Shown: positions 1 to 6,892, counted from the stretch's first letter. The stretch is DNA of 11,233 nucleotides from Scatosoma sp045652965 (GCA_045652965.1 JAZOLI010000103.1:1-11233); one strand, 5' to 3'. A program made the numbers and translations. The notes: generated by a model from the sequence alone, not told the origin.

Positions 1-1
1 A

Positions 2-55
2 GGTCTTCGGCAAGAACACAAAGAATATCTTGAAACTAAAAAGAAGAAAAAATAA
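2..55 (+). CDS. C-terminal end of an upstream gene (partial, function unknown)
   Basis: The frame starting at base 2 reads 17 codons to a TAA at 53-55 and ends in a run of lysines (GLRQEHKEYLETKKKKK). It stops three bases before the ispH-S1 ATG, which suggests a shared transcript. In clostridial genomes the gene before ispH is often plsC (acylglycerol-phosphate acyltransferase) or cmk, and a basic tail of this type would suit PlsC. Too little is visible to assign a function. The reading frame is inferred from the close spacing and the natural stop; another frame is also open here but reads into ispH out of frame. Confidence 0.4.
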   Translation, partial: GLRQEHKEYLETKKKKK

Positions 56-58
56 AGA

Positions 59-2143
59 ATGGAAATTATTGTTGCTAAAAACGGCGGTTTTTGTCGCGGT
101 GTAAAAAAAGCGGTGGATACCGCGCTTGCGATTGAACCTGAAAACACCTATATTTACGGCGAGATTATTCACAATCCCGACGTGGTAAAACAAATCACGG
201 ATAGGGGTATCGTAATGGTGGAAAAGCTCGACGAAGTGCCCGAGGGTGCGACGTTGATTATCCGCTCGCACGGCGTTGGGAAAGCGGTGTTTGAAGAATG
301 TTCTCGCCGCAATATCAAAATCGTGGATTGCACCTGTGAGTTCGTGCGGCGAACGCAAAATATAATTCGCGAGCAATACGAGCAAGGAAATGCAATCGTA
401 ATCGTCGGGGAAAAGACGCATCCCGAAGTGATAGGGTTAAACGGTTGGTGTGAGAACAGCGCGTATATTTTTTCATCGGAAACGGAAGATTTTTCGATTT
501 TACCGCCGAAAAAGTGTTGTGTGGTGGCTCAAACGACCTATTCTAAGGAAAAATTTGAAAAAATTATAAAAAATCTTGAAAATACAAGGGGAAAAACAGT
601 TGAAATTTTTCCCACAATTTGCTATACTACTATAAGACGGCAAAATGAAGCAAGCGAACTTGCGAAACAATGCGACGCGATTTTGGTGATCGGCGGCTTA
701 AATAGCAGCAACACAAATAAGCTTTACGATCTGTGCGCGAAATATTGTAAAAACGTAATTCGTTTGGGAAACGCTGCCGATCTAAACTATAAAACAATCA
801 AAAGATTTGAAAAGGTAGGTATCGTTACGGGTGCAAGCACCCCTAACGCGCAAACTCAGGAGGTTCTATCAAACATGGAAATGGAAACACAAGCAAAAGC
901 AACGGCAATGGAAGAAACTATGGAAAACGTCGTTGCACAAATGGACAGTCAACCGCGCTTTAAAAAAGGACAGTTGATTAAAGCTACGATCTCGTCGGCA
1001 GACGACACGGGTGTTGCAGTGTTGTTGCCGCTTGCAAAGAAAGAGATTATTCTCGACAAAGACGAAGTGGATTGCGAAACGTATAACAAAGACGATTTCA
1101 ATGCAAAAACGGGCGAAGAAATCGAACTTATGGTTGTTGCGATCAATCCCGTAAAACTTTCGCAAAAGTCGATCAAGCAAGTGAAAGAAGAAGAAGCTAT
1201 GATCGCGGAAATTCAATCGGGTAAAGACTTTGAAGCAGAATGCACGGGCTTTAACAAAGGTGGTTTGACGTCTGCGCTTGGTTCTTATACGATTTTCGTT
1301 CCTGCACGTGAAATTCGCGCGGGCTTTGTGAAAGATCTCGAAAAATACGTAGGCAAAAAGCTTCGCTTGCGTGCGCTTGAGGTTAAGAATGAAAGAAGAA
1401 AAGAAATCATTGCTTCTCAACGTGTTATCCTTGAAGAAGAAAGAGCGGCTAAGGAAGCGGCAAAAGCTGCTAAAGAAGCTGAATTCTTTGCTTCCATTCA
1501 AGAACGCGACGTAGTGGAAGGTAAAGTGGAAAGAATCACTGCGTTCGGTGCGTTTGTATCGGTGAAAGGTTTTGATTGCCTTGCACACATCTCCGATCTT
1601 TCCTGGACGGGCGTTAAATCGGTTAACGACGTTTTGGAAATTGGCCAAACCTACGAATTTAAAGTGTTGAAAATCGATCAAGAAGCGAAAAAGGTTTCTA
1701 TCGGTTATAAACAACTTCAACTTCAACCTTGGCAACTTGCGGCTGAAAAATATGCCGAAGGCGACGTAATTCACGGTAAAGTTGTTCGTATCGTACCTTT
1801 CGGTGCGTTCGTTGAAGTGGAAAAGGGAATCGACGGTCTTGTGCACGTTTCTCAAATTTCTCATGAATTCCTTGAAAATCCTACGGCAGTGCTTGCGATT
1901 GGTCAAGAAATCGACGCTAAGATTTTGAAGCTTAATCCCGAAGAAAAGAAGATGACGCTTTCGATTAAAGCCCTTGAACCGAAGCCCGAAAATCTTGAAA
2001 GAAAGGCGAAGAAGGAAGAAGGCGAAGTGAAAGAAAAAACCAGAAAACCCAAAGCTGCTAAGCTTGACGACGAAGTGACCGAATGGAGCGAAAGCGAAGT
2101 TGCTGGTGTTTCGATCGCGGATCTTCTTAACAAGAACTCCTGA
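59..2143 (+). CDS. ispH: IspH-ribosomal protein S1 fusion (HMBPP reductase + four S1 repeats)
   Basis: The protein has 694 residues. Residues 1-272 are IspH, the iron-sulfur enzyme that reduces HMBPP to IPP and DMAPP in the last MEP step. The three cluster cysteines are C12 (GGFCRGV), C93 (DCTC) and C188 (TICYTT). The substrate-pocket residues are H38, H71, H121 and E123 (THPEV), the S216-S217-N218 motif, and S260 in TGAS. Residues 300-372, 388-456, 483-552 and 568-636 look like four S1 OB-fold repeats. The last two are the most typical (AFGAFV...LAHISDLSW and PFGAFVEV...LVHVSQIS). A helical Ala/Glu/Lys linker lies at about 456-478. A charged tail ends in an ADLL motif. IspH-S1 fusions are known in clostridia, so the fusion itself is not new. 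The upstream SD is weak (A/G-rich only). An internal start at 875 could yield S1 alone (423 residues). Confidence 0.96.
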   Translation: MEIIVAKNGGFCRGVKKAVDTALAIEPENTYIYGEIIHNPDVVKQITDRGIVMVEKLDEVPEGATLIIRSHGVGKAVFEECSRRNIKIVDCTCEFVRRTQNIIREQYEQGNAIVIVGEKTHPEVIGLNGWCENSAYIFSSETEDFSILPPKKCCVVAQTTYSKEKFEKIIKNLENTRGKTVEIFPTICYTTIRRQNEASELAKQCDAILVIGGLNSSNTNKLYDLCAKYCKNVIRLGNAADLNYKTIKRFEKVGIVTGASTPNAQTQEVLSNMEMETQAKATAMEETMENVVAQMDSQPRFKKGQLIKATISSADDTGVAVLLPLAKKEIILDKDEVDCETYNKDDFNAKTGEEIELMVVAINPVKLSQKSIKQVKEEEAMIAEIQSGKDFEAECTGFNKGGLTSALGSYTIFVPAREIRAGFVKDLEKYVGKKLRLRALEVKNERRKEIIASQRVILEEERAAKEAAKAAKEAEFFASIQERDVVEGKVERITAFGAFVSVKGFDCLAHISDLSWTGVKSVNDVLEIGQTYEFKVLKIDQEAKKVSIGYKQLQLQPWQLAAEKYAEGDVIHGKVVRIVPFGAFVEVEKGIDGLVHVSQISHEFLENPTAVLAIGQEIDAKILKLNPEEKKMTLSIKALEPKPENLERKAKKEEGEVKEKTRKPKAAKLDDEVTEWSESEVAGVSIADLLNKNS
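858..877 (+). promoter_or_regulatory. rpsA: Internal SD and ATG for free ribosomal protein S1
   Basis: AGGAGGT (858-864) lies 11 bases before an in-frame ATG at 875, exactly where the IspH fold ends and the S1 part begins. It is the strongest SD in this gene and far better than the one before the ATG at 59. Translation from here would give a free S1-type protein ending at 2143. The SD falls on the Q-E-V codons of the IspH C-terminus. Its use as a start is inferred. The spacing is slightly long, and a second ATG at 881 is also possible. Confidence 0.6.
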
Positions 2144-2168
2144 TTGTTTTATCTAAAATAAAAATTTC

Positions 2169-2205
2169 AAAACCTGCTTTTATATCAATTAAAGGCAGGT
2201 TTTTT
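2169..2205 (+). terminator. Rho-independent terminator after ispH-S1
   Basis: AAAACCTGC (2169-2177) pairs with GCAGGTTTT (2195-2203). The stem can extend through TTT/AAA past a bulged G. A T-run follows (2200-2205, then further Ts after one G). The site lies 26 bases after the stop codon, as expected for the end of this transcription unit. Confidence 0.85.
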
Positions 2206-2245
2206 GTTTGCGGACAATCGTTCAAATTAAGTAAACGTTTTTATT

Positions 2246-2275
2246 AACGTCTTTCGTGAGAAAGGCGTTTTTTTT
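2246..2275 (+). terminator. Second, stronger Rho-independent terminator
   Basis: AACGTCTTTC (2246-2255) pairs over 10 bp, with one G-T wobble, with GAAAGGCGTT (2260-2269). The stem is closed by a GTGA (GNRA-type) tetraloop and followed by eight Ts (2268-2275). It backs up the first terminator and ends just before the candidate spoIIIA promoter, insulating the sporulation operon from S1 transcription. Confidence 0.85.
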
Positions 2276-2276
2276 G

Positions 2277-2305
2277 TTCTATTCGGACAAGCTGAAGCAT
2301 ATAGT
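2277..2305 (+). promoter_or_regulatory. Candidate sigma-E-type promoter for the spoIIIA operon
   Basis: CATATAGT (2298-2305) matches seven of eight positions of the sigma-E -10 pattern (CATACAnT). TTCTATT (2277-2283) is a weaker match to the -35 pattern, with a 14-base spacer. In B. subtilis the spoIIIA operon is transcribed by sigma-E in the mother cell, so this type of promoter is expected here. TATAGT (2300-2305) could also act as a sigma-A -10, but no good sigma-A -35 is visible. Initiation would fall at about 2311-2313, right at the spoIIIAA ATG. Confidence 0.5.
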
Positions 2306-2312
2306 ATAACAA

Positions 2313-3167
2313 ATGCTTGAATTCTTGCCGCAAAACGTAAAAAACGGGCTACGTCGATTGAACGTGGAAAGGGTTTATGAAATACGTTTACGCGCGGATA
2401 AACCTACAACCATCAACTATGCGGGGCAATATCGCTACTTGGGCGAATATGGCTTGACGGAACACGTAGAAAACGCCGTGCGGTGTGATATGGAAGAGAT
2501 AGCAAATTGCGTTTTTCGCGCAGGGCAATATTCGGTGTATTCGGTGGAAGAACAAATCAAGCGTGGGTATATCACAGCAATCCACGGAGAAAGGGTTGGT
2601 TTGGCGGGAGAATACGTGCTCGATAAGGGGCAACCGCTTGCGGTTCGTAATTTTTCTTCTCTGTGTATACGCGTGCCGCACGAAGTGGTTGGGTGCGGTA
2701 CGGAGATTTATCGCTCTTGTATGGATGGTGAAATTAGAAACATTTTAATCGTGTCGCCGCCCGGGCTTGGAAAAACGACGATTTTAAGGGATTTAAGCAG
2801 GATTTTAAGCGAAAAAACGAGAAAGAACGTTCTTATTTGCGATGAGCGTGGGGAAATTTCCGCAGGGAATACGGGTGAAACGTGTGACGTGCTCAAATTT
2901 GTGGATAAAGCAACGGCGTTTGAAGCAGGGATACGGGCGATGCGCCCTGACATCATGATCACGGACGAGCTTTCAAAGGCGGATTGCGCCGCTATAGAAA
3001 AAGCGATTGCCGCAGGGATAAAAGTGGTCGCTTCGGCGCATTTTTCAAACATCTCGCACGTACAACCGCCGTTTTTTGGACTTTTTGAACGATACGTTGT
3101 TTTAGATGAGATGGAGATTGGCAAAATCAAGGGGATTTACGACGAAAAAGGACGGGAAACGGGTTAA
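2313..3167 (+). CDS. spoIIIAA: Stage III sporulation protein AA, secretion-type ATPase
   Basis: This 284-residue protein belongs to the SpoIIIAA family, cytoplasmic ATPases related to type II/IV secretion motors that power the SpoIIIA-SpoIIQ complex during spore formation. Walker A is PPGLGKTT (149-156). A DERGE motif lies at 177-181 and an acidic Walker B-like PDIMITDEL at 212-220, followed by a conserved switch histidine region (ASAHFSNISH, 240-249). The N-terminus (LEFLPQNV...EIRLRADKP) matches the family start. The first ATG after an in-frame TAA (2307-2309) is at 2313, so no longer form is possible. It has no visible SD. It is the first gene of the operon, and its stop codon directly abuts the spoIIIAB ATG. 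Confidence 0.96.
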   Translation: MLEFLPQNVKNGLRRLNVERVYEIRLRADKPTTINYAGQYRYLGEYGLTEHVENAVRCDMEEIANCVFRAGQYSVYSVEEQIKRGYITAIHGERVGLAGEYVLDKGQPLAVRNFSSLCIRVPHEVVGCGTEIYRSCMDGEIRNILIVSPPGLGKTTILRDLSRILSEKTRKNVLICDERGEISAGNTGETCDVLKFVDKATAFEAGIRAMRPDIMITDELSKADCAAIEKAIAAGIKVVASAHFSNISHVQPPFFGLFERYVVLDEMEIGKIKGIYDEKGRETG

Positions 3168-3662
3168 ATGATAAAGCTTCTTTTAGGCATTGCGATTGTT
3201 TCATTTGGGAGCTATTGCGGGTATATTTTTGCGAAAAAATATCGAAAACGCAAGCTTTTCTTTGCGCAGTTAAAAGAGTTTAACGAACGATTTTTAAGCG
3301 AAGTTTCCTATTATCGCCGACCGCTTGGGGAGTTTGTTTCAAAATACGTTTATAAGGGCGAATTTCAAATTTTTCTACAAAACTTTTTTGCGGAGATAGA
3401 GGAACTTTCGCAAAGCGAGCATAGACCGATGACCTTTGCCGATTGCGAATTTTTAAAAAGCGAAGATAAAGCCCTGATGGAAGACTATTTTAAAATGTTG
3501 GGAAAAGGGGATAGCGCTTCGCAAAAAACCTACTTTTCCGCGGCAAAAGAACGGCTTGTAAAGGTCTATGCTGAAGCGGAAAGTGAATATAAAAAATATG
3601 GAGATTTATACATAAAACTTGGATTTTTATGCGGTTTATTAATATTGATATTGATGATATAA
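3168..3662 (+). CDS. spoIIIAB: Stage III sporulation protein AB
   Basis: This 164-residue membrane protein is similar in length to B. subtilis SpoIIIAB (about 170). It has one hydrophobic segment at about 3-21 and another at the C-terminus (about 148-164), with a charged helical cytoplasmic domain between them. Family-like features include the YYRRPLGEF stretch (48-56), MLGKGDSASQ (110-119) and the final KYGDLYIKLGFLCG stretch. SpoIIIAB resembles part of type II secretion F proteins and is thought to be the membrane platform that contacts the SpoIIIAA ATPase. The ATG immediately follows the spoIIIAA TAA and has no strong SD, which suggests translational coupling. Confidence 0.94.
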   Translation: MIKLLLGIAIVSFGSYCGYIFAKKYRKRKLFFAQLKEFNERFLSEVSYYRRPLGEFVSKYVYKGEFQIFLQNFFAEIEELSQSEHRPMTFADCEFLKSEDKALMEDYFKMLGKGDSASQKTYFSAAKERLVKVYAEAESEYKKYGDLYIKLGFLCGLLILILMI

Positions 3663-3681
3663 AAGGTGGCGTGCGTGGGTT

Positions 3682-3882
3682 ATGGATATAAGCGTACTTT
3701 TTAAAATGGCGGCGATTGGGATTATCATAACGGTGATTTGCCAAATACTCAAAAAATCAGATCGTGACGATATCGCAACGCTTGTGAGCATTGTAGGGCT
3801 TGTGATTGTTTTGGCAGTTGTTGTGGGAATGATAGGCGATTTGTTTGAAGAAATCAAAACAATTTTTGGGCTGACGTGGTGA
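3682..3882 (+). CDS. spoIIIAC: Stage III sporulation protein AC
   Basis: This small protein of 66 residues has two membrane-spanning segments (about 5-22 and 31-52) separated by the polar KKSDRDD turn. The length and pattern fit SpoIIIAC (about 68 residues in B. subtilis). It is a membrane component of the feeding-tube complex, and its precise role is not established. An AAGGTGG sequence at 3663-3669 may be the SD, with a rather long 12-base spacing to the ATG. It sits between AB and AD in the usual order, with a 19-base gap upstream and 7 bases downstream. Confidence 0.93.
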   Translation: MDISVLFKMAAIGIIITVICQILKKSDRDDIATLVSIVGLVIVLAVVVGMIGDLFEEIKTIFGLTW

Positions 3883-3889
3883 GGCAAAA

Positions 3890-4282
3890 ATGGATATATT
3901 CAAGATCATAGGCGTTGCGTTCATCACGGCAATCTCATCTCTGCTTTTAAAGAGCACAAAACCTGAATTGTCTTTTGCTGTAACGGTTACGGGCGTGATC
4001 GTTATTCTGCTTTTTCTTGTGGACGCCCTGCAAAACACGTTAAGCATTTTTGTGACGATTTCGCAAATGACGGGTGTTGAGAACGGACTTTTGAAGATAC
4101 TTTTAAAAATTGTCGGCGTAGGGTATATCACCGAATTTGCGGCAGGGATATTAAACGATTTTGGCAGCAACGCCGTGGCGGACAAGGTTGTGCTTGCAGG
4201 GAAAATTGCAATCGTAATGCTTTCGTTGCCCGTGATTGAAAGCTTGCTCACGCTTGTGCAAGGATTTTTAAAACTCGTATGA
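3890..4282 (+). CDS. spoIIIAD: Stage III sporulation protein AD
   Basis: This 130-residue membrane protein is close to the usual length of SpoIIIAD (about 133). Hydrophobic segments lie at about 4-21, 29-47, 67-83 and 100-124. The GVGYITEFAAGILNDFGSNA stretch (76-95), followed by a hydrophobic helix with LSLPVIESLL, is typical of the family. SpoIIIAD is an integral membrane part of the SpoIIIA complex, related in hydrophobic pattern to SpoIIIAC. Its TGA overlaps the spoIIIAE ATG as ATGA (4279-4282), indicating coupled translation. The SD before its own ATG is weak (GTGAGG). Confidence 0.94.
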   Translation: MDIFKIIGVAFITAISSLLLKSTKPELSFAVTVTGVIVILLFLVDALQNTLSIFVTISQMTGVENGLLKILLKIVGVGYITEFAAGILNDFGSNAVADKVVLAGKIAIVMLSLPVIESLLTLVQGFLKLV

Positions 4283-5466
4283 AAAAAAGGATTTTTTGGA
4301 TGTTCGTCGGGCTATGCTTTCTTATACATTTATGCGTTCCGTGTGTCATGCAAAACGTATCCGCCAAGGCGAATGACGCGAGTGCGGAAGCGGAAGAGTT
4401 GCTTGGGGAAAGCGTTTTAGAGTTAATCGGGGAACTCGATTTGCAAGCTTTGCAAAAATACGTGGATTCTCTCGGTGCGCTATCAGGGGAAAGCGTTGTA
4501 GAAAGGCTTATCGATTATATCAACGGAAAAGACTTTGATTATGGCAATCTTGCAAGCGAGATAGTAAGCATTTTGTTTGCAAACGTGCGGGATTTGTTGC
4601 CTGCGTTTGCGTGTATAGCGGCGATTGCCTTGCTTTCGGGGCTAATATCCACGTTAAAAAGCGGTACGGCATCGGCTACGTCGGCGAATATGATTTTTTT
4701 AATCAGCTACGCGGCGTCGCTTATACCGCTCGTTGGAGTTTTGATTGATTGTTTTGAAAATGCCTTTGCAAGCGTTGGGCAAATGCAAAAACAAATGCAA
4801 ATTGTGTATCCGTTGCTTCTAACCATGATGGCGGCGAGCGGTGGGGCGACAATGGTGGCGATGTGTCGACCTGCGGTGGCGTTTTTCTCAAACACGATCG
4901 TATCTTTGATTTCATCCGTTGTTTTTCCCTTGACGGTTACCATCGTTGCTTTTTCAATGGCGGGGAATTTGACGAAAGAATTAAAAATCAGTAAATTTTC
5001 CGCCTTTTTTAAGAGCATTAACAAATGGATAATTGGTGTTTGCGTGTCCGTGTTCGGCTTGTTTTTTACCTTGCAAGGCTTGACGGCGGCAACCTACGAC
5101 GGCGTTGTGCGGCGCGCGGCGAAATATGCGATAGGAAGCGGGGTTCCCATTGTTGGCGGTTTTTTATCGGGTGGGTTTGATCTTGCTGTTGCAGGTAGCA
5201 TTTTGATAAAAAATTCGCTAGGAAGCATGAGTATTTTTTTGATGGTTTGCGTGTTATTTGAACCGCTCGTTATGCTTATTTCCGTCAACGTTATGTTGCG
5301 GTTTACCGCCGCGATCACACAGCCTTACGGGGATAGCCGTATCTCCGATTTTCTTGGAGAAACTGCGGATAACTTAAATTATTGCACGGCAGGGCTTTTG
5401 TTTACGGCGTTTCTATATTTTATCACCATCGTTTTGATAGTTTTATCTTCGGAGGCATTGTTTTGA
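4279..5466 (+). CDS. spoIIIAE: Stage III sporulation protein AE, polytopic membrane protein
   Basis: The protein has 395 residues, almost the same as B. subtilis SpoIIIAE (399). It begins with a signal-like segment (about 4-22) with a plausible VSA/K cleavage site near 29. A short extracytoplasmic helical region follows (34-105), then about seven to eight membrane segments (roughly 107-126, 138-158, 176-195, 205-228, 249-270, 285-306, 317-340 and 371-391). A conserved loop carries YDGVVRRAAKYAIGSGVPIVGG (273-294). SpoIIIAE is the largest membrane component of the SpoIIIA complex and a candidate channel or export-apparatus element. It overlaps spoIIIAD by four bases and spoIIIAF by four bases. 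Confidence 0.95.
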   Translation: MKKRIFWMFVGLCFLIHLCVPCVMQNVSAKANDASAEAEELLGESVLELIGELDLQALQKYVDSLGALSGESVVERLIDYINGKDFDYGNLASEIVSILFANVRDLLPAFACIAAIALLSGLISTLKSGTASATSANMIFLISYAASLIPLVGVLIDCFENAFASVGQMQKQMQIVYPLLLTMMAASGGATMVAMCRPAVAFFSNTIVSLISSVVFPLTVTIVAFSMAGNLTKELKISKFSAFFKSINKWIIGVCVSVFGLFFTLQGLTAATYDGVVRRAAKYAIGSGVPIVGGFLSGGFDLAVAGSILIKNSLGSMSIFLMVCVLFEPLVMLISVNVMLRFTAAITQPYGDSRISDFLGETADNLNYCTAGLLFTAFLYFITIVLIVLSSEALF

Positions 5467-5921
5467 GCGGATATTTATTAAGCGTGATGGGAACGGTGTT
5501 GCTTGCGGCGCTTTTAACGGCGATTACGCCCGATGGTAAAACGTCGGGGCTTATCAAGGCGATAGCAAAATCCGCTTGTCTATTAGCGATTGTTGCGCCA
5601 ATACCAAGCTATCTACATTCGGGGAAATCTGACGAAAAAAGCGAGCAAACGGAAACAATTTTTTTGCAAACAGTCATAGAAACGGACGAGGATTTCATAA
5701 AGTATTACAGTGAAATGCGGATACGCGCCACAAAGCAAGCGCTGGAAAGGGAGCTTGAAGAAAAATTTTCCGTGAAAACGAGCGTGGAATTAGGGTGGAC
5801 GTATCAATTAGGTGAAGTCAAAATCACGAAAATAAAGGTGAAAACGGAAAACGGGGAGAAGAAGATGCAAATGTGGGAATACCTAACGAAAAACTATTGT
5901 AGCGAGGTGATGATTGAATAA
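5463..5921 (+). CDS. spoIIIAF: Stage III sporulation protein AF (TTG start)
   Basis: The frame is open from an ATG at 5382 deep inside spoIIIAE. The better start is TTG at 5463, because GGAGG (5451-5455) sits seven bases before it and TTGA overlaps the spoIIIAE TGA. The resulting 152-residue protein starts with two hydrophobic segments (about 3-21 and 31-50), as in SpoIIIAF. A soluble domain follows (about 75-152), with charged helices and a beta strand pair (GEVKITKIKVKT). In B. subtilis the protein is longer (about 206 residues) and its C-terminal domain is a ring-building-motif fold. The shorter length here seems to come from a reduced linker and domain. The stop overlaps the spoIIIAG start. 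Confidence 0.88.
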   Translation: MSGYLLSVMGTVLLAALLTAITPDGKTSGLIKAIAKSACLLAIVAPIPSYLHSGKSDEKSEQTETIFLQTVIETDEDFIKYYSEMRIRATKQALERELEEKFSVKTSVELGWTYQLGEVKITKIKVKTENGEKKMQMWEYLTKNYCSEVMIE

Positions 5922-6300
5922 GATAGGAGAAGATCAGGACGCACGCATGAAAGGGGCAAAGCTTATCAATGGGCGAATAAAGGATGTTTTAATTCTTTCC
6001 ATTTTGGCTTTCGTTTTGATTTTTGCGGCGTGGAAGATATTTTATACGGATGAAAGCGGTGCTACGAGTGTTGCTTCGACAAGTGAAAGCGAGCGCAAAG
6101 TTAGCCGTTTGTTAGAGCAAATTGAGGGGGTTGGGGAAGCGGATGTGATGATCTGCGAAACAGAAGATGGTGTTCAAAGCGTAGTTGTCGTTTGCGAAGG
6201 CGCAAAGGATTTGCAGGTGATGATGAATATACGCGAAGCGGTTGCCGCGGCGCTTGGAACGGAAGAAAAAGCGGTGAAAATTTATTTAAAAAAAGTATAA
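5914..6300 (+). CDS. spoIIIAG: Stage III sporulation protein AG, short form (TTG start)
   Basis: This protein has 128 residues from a TTG at 5914. The start is supported by GAGGTGAT (5904-5911), a long match to the anti-SD, although an ATG at 5947 is possible. A cytoplasmic N-terminus is followed by one membrane segment (about 24-43), a short Ser/Thr-rich linker and a ring-building-motif domain (about 58-128). That domain has the family pattern LLEQIEGVGEADVMI, then VVVVCEGAKD and a final helix/strand. SpoIIIAG forms the large ring of the feeding-tube complex in B. subtilis, where it has about 229 residues including a beta-triangle insertion. Here the two strands are joined by only about five residues, so that insertion is missing. 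Confidence 0.9.
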   Translation: MNKIGEDQDARMKGAKLINGRIKDVLILSILAFVLIFAAWKIFYTDESGATSVASTSESERKVSRLLEQIEGVGEADVMICETEDGVQSVVVVCEGAKDLQVMMNIREAVAAALGTEEKAVKIYLKKV

Positions 6301-6314
6301 AAAGGAGATAAATT

Positions 6315-6803
6315 ATGTCAAACAAAAAGAAAATTGTGGTTATGTCGTCTTTGGTGGCGTTGCTTGCGGCAACGGCGGTGTTCAATTTTGTGCTTGCAAA
6401 CGAAACGGAAGCTGCGTCGACGAACGGAAACGTTACGGCGGCAAATTATTTCACGACCTATCGTTCGGAACGTACGTCTACGCGCAACGAAGAGCTTGTG
6501 CAACTTGATAGCGTGATTGCGCTTTACGAAGTAGGGGACGAAAAATATGAAGCGGCAACGGAAATGAAGATGGAAATCGTGGCGGCTATGGAACAAGAGC
6601 TCATCTTGGAAAACATGGTGAAATCGCTTGGTTTTTCCGATGCGGTGGTGGCTGTATCGACCGATTCGGACAACGTAAACGTGTTTATTAACTCGTCGGA
6701 ACTCAATTATGACACGGCACTTTCCATCTATAACATGATGAAAAACGAGACGGGGATCGTAGCTGGAAACATTATCATCATGCCCGTTTATGCGGAAAGC
6801 TAA
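6315..6803 (+). CDS. spoIIIAH: Stage III sporulation protein AH
   Basis: This 162-residue protein has an N-terminal membrane anchor (about 7-28), a short linker and a soluble domain facing the forespore. The helix YFTTYRSERTSTRNEE (45-60) matches the Y-x-x-x-R-x-x-R pattern of SpoIIIAH. Next come a long helix ending in QELILENMVKSLGFSDAVV, a strand region, and a final ETGIVAGNIIIMPV stretch, which together form a ring-building-motif fold. In B. subtilis, SpoIIIAH pairs with forespore SpoIIQ across the intermembrane space. The protein there is longer (about 218), mainly in the linker. The SD AAAAGGAGATAAATTATG is the best in the operon. It is the last gene, and no terminator follows before the next promoter. 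Confidence 0.94.
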   Translation: MSNKKKIVVMSSLVALLAATAVFNFVLANETEAASTNGNVTAANYFTTYRSERTSTRNEELVQLDSVIALYEVGDEKYEAATEMKMEIVAAMEQELILENMVKSLGFSDAVVAVSTDSDNVNVFINSSELNYDTALSIYNMMKNETGIVAGNIIIMPVYAES

Positions 6804-6831
6804 AAAAAGCGGAAAAATATCGTTAAAACAG

Positions 6832-6860
6832 TAGAAATATTCAAAAAGATGTGCTATAAT
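6832..6860 (+). promoter_or_regulatory. Sigma-A-type promoter with extended -10 before asp23-like gene
   Basis: TATAAT (6855-6860) is a perfect -10 box preceded by TGC (6852-6854), which makes an extended -10. TAGAAA (6832-6837) is a partial -35 (four of six) at a 17-base spacing. Transcription would begin near 6867 and give a leader of about 26 bases carrying AAGGAG (6877-6882), 10 bases before the ATG. This lets the housekeeping genes be expressed in vegetative cells independently of the spoIIIA operon. Confidence 0.8.
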
Positions 6861-6892
6861 AGAATGGAGAGAAAATAAGGAGATCTTTTTGA

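Noticed and set aside
869..1906. Long minus-strand ORF (345 codons) opposite the S1 part
   Set aside because: The predicted protein is rich in Phe, Arg and His with no domain pattern, as expected for the antisense of a GAA/AAA-rich gene. The + strand S1 repeats are clear.
2708..3130. Minus-strand ORF opposite spoIIIAA
   Set aside because: It has no recognisable motif and lies entirely inside the conserved ATPase core on the + strand.
3757..4251. Minus-strand ORF opposite spoIIIAC/AD
   Set aside because: It spans two well-supported + strand sporulation genes and has no SD or family features.
5382..5462. Longer spoIIIAF beginning at ATG 5382
   Set aside because: It would overlap spoIIIAE by 85 bases. 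The added residues do not look like SpoIIIAF, and the TTG at 5463 has GGAGG at ideal spacing.
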